Source: Paulinella micropora
Taxonomy: Eukaryota; Cercozoa; Imbricatea; Euglyphida
Assembly (NCBI GenBank): GCA_009731375.1
Contig: BJOX01000276.1
Location: forward strand, 401,361-456,056
Direction of reading: 5' to 3'
Length of the DNA: 54,696 nucleotides
The position numbers and the translations under genes are program-made. Position 1 is the stretch's first letter. The number at the start of each line of letters is the position of its first letter. This document shows, piece after piece, positions 1-23,726 of the stretch. The notes below the pieces were generated by a model, which ran no database searches, was not told where the DNA came from, and saw only the letters and a program-made list of their open reading frames with translations.

Positions 1-490
1 GGTTTGGAAAGTCTTTCATAATACATTCTAGCACACAGTTTATTTCACCCTGTGCCATTGGTATGATAATATGATTTAGCGGATTAACTTGGTCAATTGT
101 AATAACTTTAAGGTCTTTGTCTTTTCTTTGTTCGTAAAACCTCGCTTGTCGTTCTACAAAGTTTCTAACAGTATTTATTGTTCGCTTCAATACATTAGCT
201 TGGTATATTCCTCTAACTGGTCCGTGATATCCTTCATAATCCAGATGGACGAGATAGCTTGTATTTGGGTTTAGCTCTTGGAGGCGAGCTTCCCATCCTG
301 GGGCATATGGTATAACGAGTGAGCCTTGTCTGCCGACGAGTTCGGGGTGGTAATTTGTTAATCTGTTTATAAGTCGCAGGGCGGTTGGAGTTGTAATAAG
401 ATACCATCTTCTTTTGCCTCTTTCTCTGATGTAGTCTCCTCGTTGCTCAATATTGTAGAGCGGAAATAGTTCTGGTTGGTATTGGTCCAT
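1..490 (-). CDS. Partial intronless ORF running off the left edge, unknown protein
   Basis: Reading the minus strand from an ATG at 490, the frame stays open for 163 codons to the edge, so the C-terminus is missing. It begins MDQYQPELFPLYNIEQ and contains WYLITTPTALRLINRL, a charged stretch near FVERQARFYEQRKDKD, and ends near GEINCVLECIMKDFP. No signal peptide, membrane segment or microsatellite is visible, unlike almost everything else in the window. It lies 112 bp downstream of a second small minus-strand ORF in the same orientation, a compact layout typical of viral, plasmid or Polinton-type DNA. I do not recognise the family. The NCVLECI segment resembles an element seen near the N-terminus of some replication proteins of mobile or viral elements, but that is a weak impression. 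Codon use looks protein-like and there is no internal stop. Confidence 0.55.
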   Translation of the reverse strand, partial: MDQYQPELFPLYNIEQRGDYIRERGKRRWYLITTPTALRLINRLTNYHPELVGRQGSLVIPYAPGWEARLQELNPNTSYLVHLDYEGYHGPVRGIYQANVLKRTINTVRNFVERQARFYEQRKDKDLKVITIDQVNPLNHIIIPMAQGEINCVLECIMKDFPN

Positions 491-602
491 TGTATATAGA
501 TAGGCAGGATAAATTTTTTGAAAAATAATTATTTAATGCTTTACATATATTATATGGATGTGTTTAGATGTAAAATATTTTGCCGATAAAAAAAATTGTT
601 GA

Positions 603-806
603 TTAATTTGACTTGCTCAGTCGCTCTTCTAACTCCTGTATCTTCTTTTTGTATTCTTCTATATCTTGTGTGTATTGTATTAACTTCTGTGCTTTGGTTC
701 GCCGTTCTTCGTTTAGGCGGTCTTTATTACGGTAATAGTATGCGAGAGCTTTCTCATTATTCCTTTTTCTCCTTTCGTCTCCTTCGTATATCTTTGGTCG
801 TGGCAT
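603..806 (-). CDS. Small basic coiled-coil protein (67 aa), unknown function
   Basis: An intact ATG-to-stop ORF of 67 residues. The N-terminal half is strongly basic (MPRPKIYEGDERRKRNNEK, then AYYYRNKDRLNEERR). The C-terminal half has heptad-like spacing (YTQDIEEYKKKIQELEERL). A basic region followed by a leucine/isoleucine coiled coil recalls bZIP-like or small DNA-associated proteins, and the YYYRNKDRL motif recalls YYxKNKxK repeats common in phage and giant-virus proteins. It precedes the partial ORF at 490 in the same direction, so the two may be co-transcribed. The start is preceded on the sense strand by AT-rich DNA (a TA run at 808-820). Function not assignable. Confidence 0.45.
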   Translation of the reverse strand: MPRPKIYEGDERRKRNNEKALAYYYRNKDRLNEERRTKAQKLIQYTQDIEEYKKKIQELEERLSKSN

Positions 807-1527
807 ATTATATATATATGTAATATTATTTTTATAAATGTAAATAATTAATTTTTATTTCAGTATTTGTAAAAACGGGGGGATAATGTTGTTATCTGTT
901 AATACGACAGACTTTGTCAATAACGGCAAACTATGGCAAAATTCAGGACGATAAAAAGGGGGGGGGTGATGTGGGGACCACAGAAACCCCCCCCCCCCCC
1001 TTCCTCCTCGTTTTTTTCTCCCCTCCTCCACGACATAGAAAAGGGAGAGCTTACCATCGTCGGTAAAGCTACACCCAGAAAACTACTTTCTTTTTTCTAC
1101 TAGCTATAGGCCTTGTCTTCATCATCACAACGGCACAACCACCAACCGTCATAAAAAATCTTCCATCAATCAATATTGTCAATTAATCAATCAATCAATC
1201 AATCAATTATCAATCCCATCAATTCTATCAATCAATCATCAATCGTAAACGAACCAACCGTGAGTACTACCACCGTGACCAACCCTCCCACCACCAAAAA
1301 CAAAAATGTTGAACCTTTCGAGTCTCGGAGGCTTGAGAGCGAGCGCCATTTTCTCTCGGCTCACTCTGCAAAAAAATAAAATAAAATAAAATAAAAAATG
1401 ATAAATGATACATGCACAGGTGGTAAAAGCAAAAGTTGTTCGCCAGCTCGCTTCGCGATCGCAGCCTCGGTGATTATCGCAATGGTCATAACTTCTCCAC
1501 ACATTCACGGACTTGCTATTTTTTCCA

Positions 1528-1561
<34 letters not shown>
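807..1561. other. Non-coding stretch with homopolymers and short repeats
   Basis: AT-rich DNA, then G and C homopolymers near 958-1000, then (CAAT)n at about 1171-1226 and (AAAAT)n-like DNA near 1374-1396. From about 1530 a CT dinucleotide run begins. ORFs here are low-complexity readings of these repeats. No gene supported. Confidence 0.6.
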
Positions 1562-1571
<10 letters not shown>

Positions 1572-1863
1572 CCTCTCCTCTCGCTCTCTCTCTCATTCTC
1601 TCCCTCTCTCTCTCTCTTCTTCTTCTTCGTTTTTATTGAGAGAACAATTTTTACAATCGGACTCAAGGATCGTCCACGTGAAAAAAATAACTATTAAGTC
1701 ATACCTTTATCTAAGGTGGAAACCTAGTTATTAAATCGAGCGTATTAATTGAAAGTATTAATATTAGGTCGCTTGGTATTAATCTTATTAATATTAATGT
1801 TTATGTTTAGATATGTTGCGTAATATGTAGCTTAAGTATTCATGTTATTAATATTAATGTTTA

Positions 1864-1901
<38 letters not shown>

Positions 1902-2175
1902 CCTCTCCTCTCCTCTCTCTCTCTTCTTCTTCTTCGTTTTTATTGGGAGAACAATTTTTACAATCGGACTCAAGGATCGTCCACGTGAAAAGTATAGCTA
2001 TTAAGTCATACCTTTATCTAAGGTGGAAACCTAGTTATTAAATCGAGCGTATTAATTGAAAGTATTAATATTAGGTCGCTTGGTATTAATCTTATTAATA
2101 TTAATGTTTATGTTTAGATATGTTGCGTAATATGTAGCTTAAGTATTCATGTTATTAATATTAATGTTTATGTTT
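1562..2175. repeat. Tandem duplication of a 307-bp unit (CT tract + unique segment)
   Basis: Two head-to-tail copies (about 1562-1868 and 1869-2175), each a CT/CTT microsatellite followed by about 250 bp of unique sequence starting near CGTTTTTATTG and ending TTAATGTTTATGTTT. The offset is 307 bp at both ends. Only a few substitutions separate the copies, so the duplication is recent or an assembly duplicate. Each unit contains internal repeats of TTATTAATATTAATG. Confidence 0.85.
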
Positions 2176-2287
2176 GCATCAGTAGTAATATACTAGAATG
2201 ATCGGAGTGAGTGAAAATTAGTAGTTCAGTGAATATGTCTGGACAGTAGTATGAGAAGGGAGAGGGGAAAAAAAAAAAGAAAAAAAA

Positions 2288-2323
<36 letters not shown>

Positions 2324-2527
2324 AGAGGGGCAAGTGAAAGAGTGGTTTGTTGGTGTGGTTGGGAGACCATATTCGTTGGACGGAGTCCGGCGGAGGATTC
2401 TTCAAAGACCATGCTGGTGGATGGTTGCTGTTGTGTGTGTGTGTGTGTGTTTTTTATATAAACTTATTTATGCATATATAAATNNNNNNNNNNTGCATAT
2501 ATAAATATATATATGTATGCATATAAA
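2176..2527. other. Short non-coding spacer with GA, GT and AT repeats and a 10-N gap
   Basis: A GA run lies at about 2290-2320, GT at 2434-2450, and a 10-N gap at 2484-2493 has nearly the same ATGCATATATAAAT sequence on both sides. The repeated flanks suggest two contig ends that overlap rather than missing DNA. No gene seen. Confidence 0.6.
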
Positions 2528-2546
2528 TTAATTAATTTTTTTTTGA

Positions 2547-2577
<31 letters not shown>

Positions 2578-5500
2578 TGTTGTAGTCATTGTTGTTATTA
2601 TTATCATTATTATTATTATGTTTTTGTTGTTCTAGGAGGTGAGCTTTTATCCGCTTTTTGAAGATGTTGAGTGATGTTGTGTCCTTGATATCTTGTGGGA
2701 GTTGGTTCCATTGATGCAGGAACAGTTTTGTTTGATATGGGGTGTTGTGGTCGATGAATAAGTTGCTTTTGATTGAGTGTCGAGTATGGTATGAATGGAT
2801 ATGATTTGTTGGGGTGAAGGTGTTGTCGTGTAGTGGTCTGTTGAGTTCTTTGGCGGGATGGATGAATGGGTGGATTTCTATACAAACTCTTAGTTTATAT
2901 AGTTGAGTGATATCAAGGATTTCGAGTTGGTCGAGGAGCGGTTTAGTATGTGATCGGTAATGAGTCTTGGCTATTATTCTGATGATTTTTTTATGTATTT
3001 TTATGAGTGGTTGTATGTATTTTTTGTTTTTGTCATGGGTCCCCCAGATGGAGATGTGTTGAATGAGATGAGGGAAGATGTGCGTGTAGTATAGTTGTTT
3101 CATGATTGTTGTGTGGAGAAATTGTTGTGCGTATCGGAGAGAAGTGATTGTTGGCTGTAGTTTGCGTATGATGTTGCTTATGTGTTGATTGTATCGCAGG
3201 TTGTGTTGGAGTGTTATGCCTAGTAGTTTGGCATGTTTACATTGTTCAAGTGTGTAGTTGTTTATGTTTATTGTTACGTTCTGTTTGGTTTTGTGGAAGA
3301 TTGTGTATGTTGTTTTGGTTGGGTTTGGTACGAGGTTGTTGGAGTGGAAGTAGTTGATTAGTTTGGTTATTTCTGTCTGTGTTTTTTGTTGTAGGTTGTT
3401 GGGTGATTTTGCTGTTATTATAAGTGTTGTGTCGTCTGCATATGTGTATACTGTTCCTTGTTTTATTATGTTTATAATGTCATTAATATATAGCAAAAAG
3501 AAAGTAGTAGATAGCGTGCTGCCTTGCGGAATGCCATGTGTTATAGTGCGTTTGTGTGATTTTGCGTGCTGTGTGTGTACTTCTTGAGCTCGGTTTGAAA
3601 AGTAGGATGCAAAGAAATTAACAGTGTCTTCGGAAAAATTGAAGTTTGTCCTGAGTTTCTTAATTAACTTTGCATGTTCTACTGTGTCGTAGGCTTTTGA
3701 CAAGTCTACGTAAAGCGCTAGCACGAGTTCTTCTCTGTCTTTGTGTTTGTGTATTTGGTTTAGGATAGTCTGGACTGTCATTGTCGTGTTTGAGTTCGGG
3801 CGGAAGGCGTATTGCGTATGTGATATTATGTTATGTTTCGTTAGATGGTCCATGACTTGTTTATTTATTATTGTGTCGAAGATTTTAGCTATTATTGGTA
3901 GTAATGAAATAGGTCTGTAGTTTACTGGCATGCTTGTGTCGCTAGCTTTGTATATTTCTATTACTTTAGTTGTTTTTAGTGCATCTGGGTAACTATTTTC
4001 CTTTATTGCTTTATTAAATAGTTCTGTGAGCGTGGGTGCGATGTAAGTGTGCATGTCTTTTATTATTGCAGGCTTTATTTTATATATGTCTTCTGCTTTG
4101 TCTCTGTTTATGTTTTTGAGTGTTTTTTGTACTGTGTCCTGTGTTATAGTTTGTAGTTTGAAGCTAGGGTGTGTGTGTGTCTCTGCCGCTACAATTTCTT
4201 CCTGTTCTATCTTTGGTATGTTGTTGCTTGTTTTCTTGCCTATTGTTATGTAATGATCGTTGAATGCATTTGCTATGTCTGTTGGGTCTGTGTATGTTTT
4301 GTTGTTGTAGTACGCTACTGCTGGTGATTTTCTTGGTGGTTTGTTGTTTGGGACTAGTTCTTTGAGTTTTCTGTGTTGTTTCTTCGGATTGTATTTGTTT
4401 TCTTCTAGTACTCTCATTATTTCTTCTTGCTTTGCTTTGTGTATTATTTTGTTTACTTTGTATTTGTGTGTTGTGTAAGCTCGCTTGTTTTCTACCGTTG
4501 GGTTATCTTTCCATCTATTGTATAGCGCGTGTCGTTTTCTTATTTGTCTTTTTATTTTTGGTTTACACCAGCTTTTTCTTCTGTTGCTTTGTTTGGGCTT
4601 CCTCTCATAGTGTTCTATAACTTTTGTTATGTTGACTGTAGCTCTCGAAATTTTTGGTTTGTGTCTGTGTTTTCTGTGCCTTGTGCTATGTATTGTAGCT
4701 GTGTTTTTAGGTCTGCTATTATAGATTCTCTGTGTTTGTTGTAATTGCTGTTTGTAAGTCTTGGTGTCACGTCTGTGTCTGGTTTGTTTGTTCGTGTATG
4801 TATTATTGCGTATATTGGGTGATGGTCAGATATGCATGGGCTGATTATGTTTGATTCAATGTCGGTGTTGATGTTGGTGAGTATCATGTCAATGAGCGTG
4901 CTTGAGTTGTGGTGTATGTCGTGTCGTGTTGCTTTGTTTATTGTCGTGTATAGATTGTTATGTATAATGAACTCATGCATATCTGTGTGCGGTTTGTGTA
5001 TGTTGTCTAGGAGATTATAATTAAGGTCTCCCACTATTGTTATTGTGCTTTGTGTAGAATGTTGTCTATTCTATTCTGAAGCGCCTGTATAAAATCTTTA
5101 TCGTGATTTTTGAGCGGGCGTCTATACATACCTATTATTGTGTGTATTGGCTTGCTTTTTAGCTTATTATTATATATTTGTATGATTAGAGGTGTTTGGC
5201 ATGACTGTGATATGTTTTGTTTTTTGTCTATTGTGATATGCATGTTGCTTTTGTAGTAGATTGAGATGTCTATGTGATGTTCTGCAGTGTACATGGGAAT
5301 GGGGAATGTATTATTGCTGATTGGTTGTTGGATGTAGTTGTCTGTGAGTATGATGATGTCTGGTTGGAAGTGTAGTAATTGGAGTTGTATAAGTAGATGT
5401 TGGTGGTGTGCTTTGAGTGAGTGGATGTTGGTGTGGTAAATGCTGAGTGTTGTGTTATGTTTATTATTGATATTATTGTTATTATTATTATAATTATTAT

Positions 5501-5627
5501 TATTAATTTTGTTTTCTTTTTCTATTTTTTTCTTATCATATGCAAGCTCGACGTAGGGTATTAGGGATTGTGGGAGAAGGCGGTGGTGTATGATATTGTC
5601 TGGGGGTTTCTGTGGTAATGTAGTCAT
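2528..5627 (-). pseudogene. LINE ORF2: APE endonuclease and reverse transcriptase, frameshifted
   Basis: The ATG at 5627 overlaps the ORF1 stop. First frame (to about 5040): an Asn-rich insert from an AAT microsatellite, then endonuclease signatures IYHTNIHSL, DIIILTDNYI (the usual catalytic Glu position reads Asp) and IIGMYRRP. A frameshift near 5045 moves to a frame with ITIVGDLNYN, STLIDMILTNI and ISDHHPIYAII, the distal endonuclease motifs. A second shift near 4650 enters the RT frame, whose first ATG is at 4417. RT blocks: NYRPISLLPIIAKIF, AFRPNSNTTM, ALYVDLSKAYDTVEH, ITHGIPQGSTLS, YTYADDTTLI, AKLLGITL. The C-terminal region carries HSYHTRHSIKSNLF and LHQWNQLPQDI. The last residues are low complexity (Asn, His-Thr, Lys). 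Enzyme for target-primed reverse transcription; inactive as assembled. Confidence 0.85.
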
Positions 5628-7169
5628 TATGGTGTTTGTGTGTTTCCGTTTTTCTGTGCTTTGTTCGGTGGTGTTGATGATGACGATGATGATGATGATG
5701 ATGAAGATGGTTGGAGTAGACCATATTGTTCTTTGATGATATTAATATCTTCATATGTTTCGATCATCAATCGCTCTTCTGTGGTTTGGTCTTTGAAGAA
5801 TACCTCGCCGTCCCTTGTCCAGACGAAGATAGTGCATCCAGTTGCTGCTGTCAGTTCTTTCTTTAACTGGAGGGCCTGTTTGAAGAGAGAAAGTTGCGTA
5901 GGTGTTAGGCTTTCGTTTATAAAGATGTTGAATGGTTGTTTGTGTTGTTTGAGGTGTGTGCCTGTCCAATCGATAGTGTCGTGTTTGAGGGGTTGGTTTG
6001 GGTTGTGTTTTTTGAATGTGTTCTTGAGTTGGTTTGAGGCGAAGCGCAGGATGATTGTAGGTGGGTGTTGGTGTTTTTTTCGTGTCGGTTTGTTGCTTTT
6101 TGCGCGGAAGCATTTTATAATGTTATCGGGGTTGTATGGTATGCCTTTTGCTTCGAACATAGCTTTTACGATTTGTTTTGTGTCTTCTTTTGGTGTGTAT
6201 GGGATTCCTGTGATAATTAGCTCGCAGGTTGGGTCGCTTTCTTTCAGATTGGCCTTCAGCTGTTGCTTGTCTTCGCCGCGCTGTTCGTTGATTTGGATGT
6301 TTCGTAGGAACTTAGTTCCTGTGTTCTGTAATATCGACCATTGTCCCATGGGTGGTGGTGGCTCAACTTTGGAGTTGCGTTCTTGTTGGGTTTTGAGATC
6401 TTTGATCTGATGGAGTATTTCGCTGGCGTTTAGTCGTAGAGAGTCCACTTCCGCTGAGAGTCTCGACAAGTCGCTTTCCTGAGTTTTGATTTGCTGTTCG
6501 TGTTGATTGATCTTGGTTTGGGTTAGCTCATTTTTGTGGGCCTGGGTTTGGTGCTGAGTGTCGAGTTTAGTTTCTAGTTCGTTTGTTTTGGTGTGGAGTT
6601 TCGTCTCCAGTTCGTTTGTTTTGGTGTGGAGTTGTTTGATTTCCTCTGCAAGTTGGTTTCTGTTGAGTTTTTGTTCTTGTTTGATCGTGTTGATCATGGG
6701 GGCGATCACAGTTGTCATTGAATGCATGATCATCTCTTGGATTTGTTGGAGGGTCAGTGGTAGCGTGGTTGTTAGCGTTGTTTTGCATGAGTCTGTGTTG
6801 TTGGCTGGGTTGGGTTGGTTGTTGTTTGGATCCGTTGGTGTTTCAGGTGGCGAGTTTGTGGTAAGCTGGGTGGTTTCACCTTCCGCTTTGTCGTTGGTTT
6901 TTTTGGGTGTTGCTGTTGGGGAGGTGTTGGCGGGGGTACGTTCAGTATTGTCCTCGTTTGCGTCTTCTTCCTCGTCGCTCCAGTCCGTTTGCACACTGTT
7001 GGTGGCTTCACTTCCTTTTTTTCTGAGTTTGTTGGCTTTTTTTAGCCGCTTTTTTTTGCTTGCGAGAGAGGGTGATAGTTCCGTCGTTTGTTTCGGATGT
7101 TTCTTCCTGGGTTTCTTGGGCTCTTTGTGGGCTTTTATGCGATTTTCGTTTTTTTGCTTGGGACGCCAT
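5627..7169 (-). pseudogene. LINE ORF1 protein (coiled coil plus RRM/FP-like C-terminal domain)
   Basis: An ATG at 7169 begins a basic N-terminus (MASQAKKRKSHKSPQ). That frame stops near 7008, at a run of seven A, where a second frame takes over (GSEATNSVQTDWSDEEED) and stays open to the TAA at 5627-5629, suggesting a 1-nt indel. The second frame is also open upstream but has no ATG. After an acidic/Thr-rich region comes a coiled coil carrying a duplicated heptad block (LHTKTNELETKL twice), then a C-terminal domain with ELIITGIPYTPKEDT, a PTIILRF strand, FNIFINESLTPTQ and GCTIFVWTRDGEVFF. This order is that of LINE ORF1 proteins with a baculovirus-FP/RRM-like C-terminal fold, which bind LINE RNA in ribonucleoproteins. 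A serine run from an ATC microsatellite lies close to the end. Confidence 0.75.
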
Positions 7170-7188
7170 TTGCCCAATGTTGTAACGG

Positions 7189-7229
<41 letters not shown>

Positions 7230-7230
7230 T

Positions 7231-7995
7231 CTCATTTGTAAGTACGTCCAAACACGCAATACAGGCTGTCAATTTGAAGCCAATAAGATTCAAAACGTAA
7301 ATAAATATTTCGTGATTGTACTCAACAGTAGCAAAATTCATCTAAACTTCTATGGGAAGCCGCATCCTGTATGCTTGTGCATTGCATTACTGTTGCAGGC
7401 TTTGTTGGCTGTGGTCAACCAAGACGTTGCTCAGGTAGAATAACCAAACCGCCTCTCCAATCTAGCCCAGGGCACTTTGCACTTACATGCTCACCATGTA
7501 CGCTGCGTACAGAATGCAAGTGGTAGCTTGTTTTGCATTGAAAAAGGACCCATTTTCGCCTCCTAATAATAAATATTATTGTGTTATATTTCCTCATGCA
7601 GTCTTTTATGGGACACTGGTCGCGATCTAGCTCTGCAGCTTTTGAAGGTAACCATCAAGAGAGAGAGACAGAGGCGCACTCTTAGCTCAGGCTACAGCCC
7701 TATCGCTCCCAGCTCCTGTATGTCTGGAAAGCAAAACAAATGTAAAGACACAACCCACACCTCGCTGCTACTACCCCGCATCAAGATAGGAAATGACTGG
7801 ATATTCCTTTTGCGAAATCCCTTACGAAGGGGCATTGTTTTTTATCACAAAAATATGCGTGTCTGTGTGTTATTCAATACAGACAAAATCGACGTGTCAG
7901 CCAAAAATATTGGATCCCCCCATGGAAAGAAAACCAAAGGCAAGAAGGAAAAAGGCAGCAAAGGCAAGAAGGAAAAAAGCAGCAAAGGTCACTCC
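7231..7995. other. Unique sequence without a supported gene
   Basis: About 760 bp between the LINE and a 565-N gap. The plus frame from about 7579 is open into the gap but has no ATG at its start and lacks splice or domain support. A short Lys/Gly-rich repeat (AAGGCAAGAAGG-type) lies at 7935-7985 just before the gap. May be an old repeat; nothing certain. Confidence 0.5.
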
Positions 7996-8560
7996 NNNNN
8001 NNNNNNNNNNNNNNNNNNNNNNNNNNNNNNNNNNNNNNNNNNNNNNNNNNNNNNNNNNNNNNNNNNNNNNNNNNNNNNNNNNNNNNNNNNNNNNNNNNNN
8101 NNNNNNNNNNNNNNNNNNNNNNNNNNNNNNNNNNNNNNNNNNNNNNNNNNNNNNNNNNNNNNNNNNNNNNNNNNNNNNNNNNNNNNNNNNNNNNNNNNNN
8201 NNNNNNNNNNNNNNNNNNNNNNNNNNNNNNNNNNNNNNNNNNNNNNNNNNNNNNNNNNNNNNNNNNNNNNNNNNNNNNNNNNNNNNNNNNNNNNNNNNNN
8301 NNNNNNNNNNNNNNNNNNNNNNNNNNNNNNNNNNNNNNNNNNNNNNNNNNNNNNNNNNNNNNNNNNNNNNNNNNNNNNNNNNNNNNNNNNNNNNNNNNNN
8401 NNNNNNNNNNNNNNNNNNNNNNNNNNNNNNNNNNNNNNNNNNNNNNNNNNNNNNNNNNNNNNNNNNNNNNNNNNNNNNNNNNNNNNNNNNNNNNNNNNNN
8501 NNNNNNNNNNNNNNNNNNNNNNNNNNNNNNNNNNNNNNNNNNNNNNNNNNNNNNNNNNNN
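7996..8560. other. Assembly gap (565 N)
   Basis: A sized gap followed directly by a CA dinucleotide run. It could hide upstream exons of the plus-strand gene that begins to be visible at 8724. Confidence 0.95.
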
Positions 8561-8723
8561 CACACACACACACCACCCCGCCCGCCCCGGGGGCGCGCCA
8601 CCTTGGCTTATCTCAATCGTCTCCATATTAATGAAAAGTGCTGCGACAAATGTGAAGCCATGTATTATTGTTATTATTATTATTATTATTCTTAATTCTT
8701 AATTGTCGTGCGCAACATGTCAG

Positions 8724-20808
<12,085 letters not shown>

Positions 20809-22748
20809 TCCAGGTTACTTAGGATCAATGTGTCACACTGACGCAGCGGCCGCAACGCTTGCACGTGAATTGAAATAAATATCGTGCCTGGCATAATTCT
20901 TAAAAAGTCATGCGGGGGCCGCCGGTCATATACTAAGAAGTAAGTTTCCGTCGTTCAAGCAATATTAATATTCATGATGTAGTATTAATCACATATTGAG
21001 CGGCGCGATACTGAGCAATCATACTATACTACAGGAACGAGTTTTTATCATAAAGAGAAGCCTTTATTATTAATAATAATATTATATTTATAAATCAATA
21101 GTACTCATCTGCATAAGTCACTGATAAACTGACCCTTGTTTGATTGAGTTTGATTTATAACTAAGCTTTTTTTACGACTTCTAGCTCCGACGGTTTGGGG
21201 CGTTGCCCAGGGCGGCCGCTTTCTAATAATAATTTCAACTGCCCCATAATTTGAATTCTGCCCAATGGTCACTAATTTGAAACTTGTGACTTTATCCGGT
21301 CGCTAATTCAAATTCTGGATGTTAGTTGTATCTGAAATCTGATTCTTATTAATCAGTAGTAGAAATTCGATGGTAACCAGGTTGAGAGGCAAAAACACCA
21401 GCTCGACTCCCCTGCACAGCTCCCCGGAGAACGATCTTTAGGACGGGGACGCCGTGACTTGTTTTGCATGATGAGTATTCAAATAATATATACACAGCCT
21501 ACGGTAAGGGGACTAGAAGTATAGCAATTACAGTGCAACGGTTGCTATCATGATTGCAGAACTCTACTGGAGACGTAGTATAGCTCACTTGCTGATATAT
21601 GTGATATGGTATTATTAATAATAATGATGTTGATGATAGTCAGGCGGCGGCTTCATGCTTAACTTGAACGCCGCCGCCGATGTGTTTAAGGTTTTGCTTT
21701 TCAAGTTGAGTTGTGACTATATTTCAACATTCAGTAATTAATTTGTTTGGCTGTTGTCTGGCTGTATGACATTTACCGCACAGGTTATGATGTTGGCACA
21801 TATCGGCCGCTATGCCAGGCTAAATAGGGGTCAGCAATAGATAGTTTATTAATCAGTAGTATAGTAATATTTAGTCATATCTCAGCGGCCTCTACATGTT
21901 TCTACATAATTATTAATATCAAGTTCTTGAATATGTACTGATGATATTAATACATATAGTACTGGTGGGCGGCAGTCGCCTGTTCCTTTATAGGACCGTC
22001 TGATCGAGTGCGGCTTTTACCTAGTTACTGATATGCCACGGTATTCAAGAGTCCTTTATTCAAGTCTAGGCGGGTAGATAGTTCAAATTCATTCACTGCC
22101 AGTGTTTTGTTCAGTTTCCTTCTGTCTCAATCAGTAAAGACCGGGCCAAGTGTCTACACTTAGACTGTGGAATAGCTAACGTAGAGGGGCTCAGTAATCT
22201 CCAAGCCAAGGATAACCAAGAGACCGGAACATAGAATACTGGCATTATATACTGACCGGGTGGGCCGGCATAGAGGGAAAAGATGATATTCATAACCTGA
22301 GTGGAATCAATCCGACTTTGTATTAAAATTATTTTTCTTACGCAACTTCAACACTCAGTCTTGATTTTTCCACTGAACGCCTGTAATATTAATAAATGAA
22401 GAGCTCTTTCTTTTGAAGTCGTAGAGCAATGAAGACTCGAAAAGGAAGCATGTATCAACGAGAAGGCGAACATCAGTAAGAATAAGGGCGAAAAAAGGGA
22501 GGAAAAGACAGACTACAAGGGAAAATGGGGAAAGCGAAATGAAGGAAAATGAAAATAAGAGGAAATAAGAAAATACTTGCCCCTCGAAGGGATGAGTGGG
22601 AAGCGTACTTTTGCTGTTTGAAAATGAATTTGCTAATATCAATACTTCAACTTGACACTGAAACTGTGATGACCAACAATTTAGGAATCTTGTGCTAAAA
22701 TCTGAAATGCATCACTGGACATGGAATAGTATATTATGCGGCTAGCCA
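20809..22748. other. Intergenic unique DNA
   Basis: About 1.9 kb with few microsatellites. AT-rich TATTAATAATAT stretches alternate with GC spots such as GCGGCCGC near 20845 and 21213. ORFs are short and unsupported. No gene called. Confidence 0.55.
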
Positions 22749-22809
22749 CAAATTTGACGTGTTTTGCGGGCGAGCCGGGCCGGCGAGCTCGCAAAACACG
22801 TCAAATTTG
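22749..22809. repeat. Perfect 20-bp inverted repeat (hairpin) with GC-rich loop
   Basis: Arms CAAATTTGACGTGTTTTGCG at 22749-22768 and its exact reverse complement at 22790-22809; 21-bp loop rich in CGGGCCGG. Could be a fold-back element, a cruciform or a bidirectional terminator. Confidence 0.9.
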
Positions 22810-22826
22810 GCGCGCCGCATATGTAG

Positions 22827-22871
22827 TTTTATCGGTAACCTGACCACATTTTGTGGAGGTGACCGATAAAA
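22827..22871. repeat. Second hairpin beside the first
   Basis: Arms TTTTATCGGT (22827-22836) and ACCGATAAAA (22862-22871) with inner CCACA/TGTGG pairing. Lies 17 bp after the first hairpin. Confidence 0.8.
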
Positions 22872-22937
22872 TTGAGAAGCAAGTTCTGACTTTGCGTGCG
22901 CTCTCAAGTCGAGGTGCAATAAAATGAATTTGACATT

Positions 22938-23441
<504 letters not shown>

Positions 23442-23513
23442 AAATTGACTAAGACTTGCCGCGGCACTTATCGAGTAATGCGTGCATCTGACAACACCAT
23501 CACGAAAGAATTT

Positions 23514-23517
<4 letters not shown>

Positions 23518-23578
<61 letters not shown>

Positions 23579-23665
23579 GGGTGTGTGTGTGTGTGTGTGT
23601 GTGTCTGTCTGTCTCTGTCTCTCTCTCTCTGTCTCTCTCTCTCTCTCTCCCTCTCTCTCTATCTA

Positions 23666-23720
<55 letters not shown>
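23518..23720. repeat. GA, GT and CT dinucleotide runs
   Basis: (GA)n at 23518-23571, (GT)n at about 23580-23605, then (CT)n to about 23716, adjoining the 3' end of the last BAG exon. Confidence 0.95.
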
Positions 23721-23726
23721 CTTTGC

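Larger units (their letters stand above)
2528..7230 (-). mobile_element. Near full-length non-LTR retrotransposon (LINE), CR1/jockey-like
   Basis: A two-ORF LINE on the minus strand: an ORF1 nucleic-acid-binding protein, a TAATG junction, then an ORF2 with endonuclease and reverse transcriptase. The 5' boundary abuts a CT run (minus: GA) at 7193-7227. The 3' end abuts GT/ATT-type repeats near 2530-2620. Intact domain order and long open frames indicate a young copy, but at least two ORF2 frameshifts and one probable ORF1 frameshift make it non-autonomous as assembled. RT features (YADDTTL box, HSYHTR and WNQLP motifs near the C-terminus) match the CR1/L2/jockey assemblage. Exact clade would need a tree. 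I did not find target-site duplications. Confidence 0.85.

Noticed and set aside
7008-7177. ORF1 start at 7177 in the long frame
   Set aside because: That codon is TTG; the ATG at 7169 is in another frame that joins through a run of A, a more likely N-terminus.
7579-8695. Plus-strand ORFs entering the 565-N gap
   Set aside because: Half of each is N; starts are not supported and no domain is visible.
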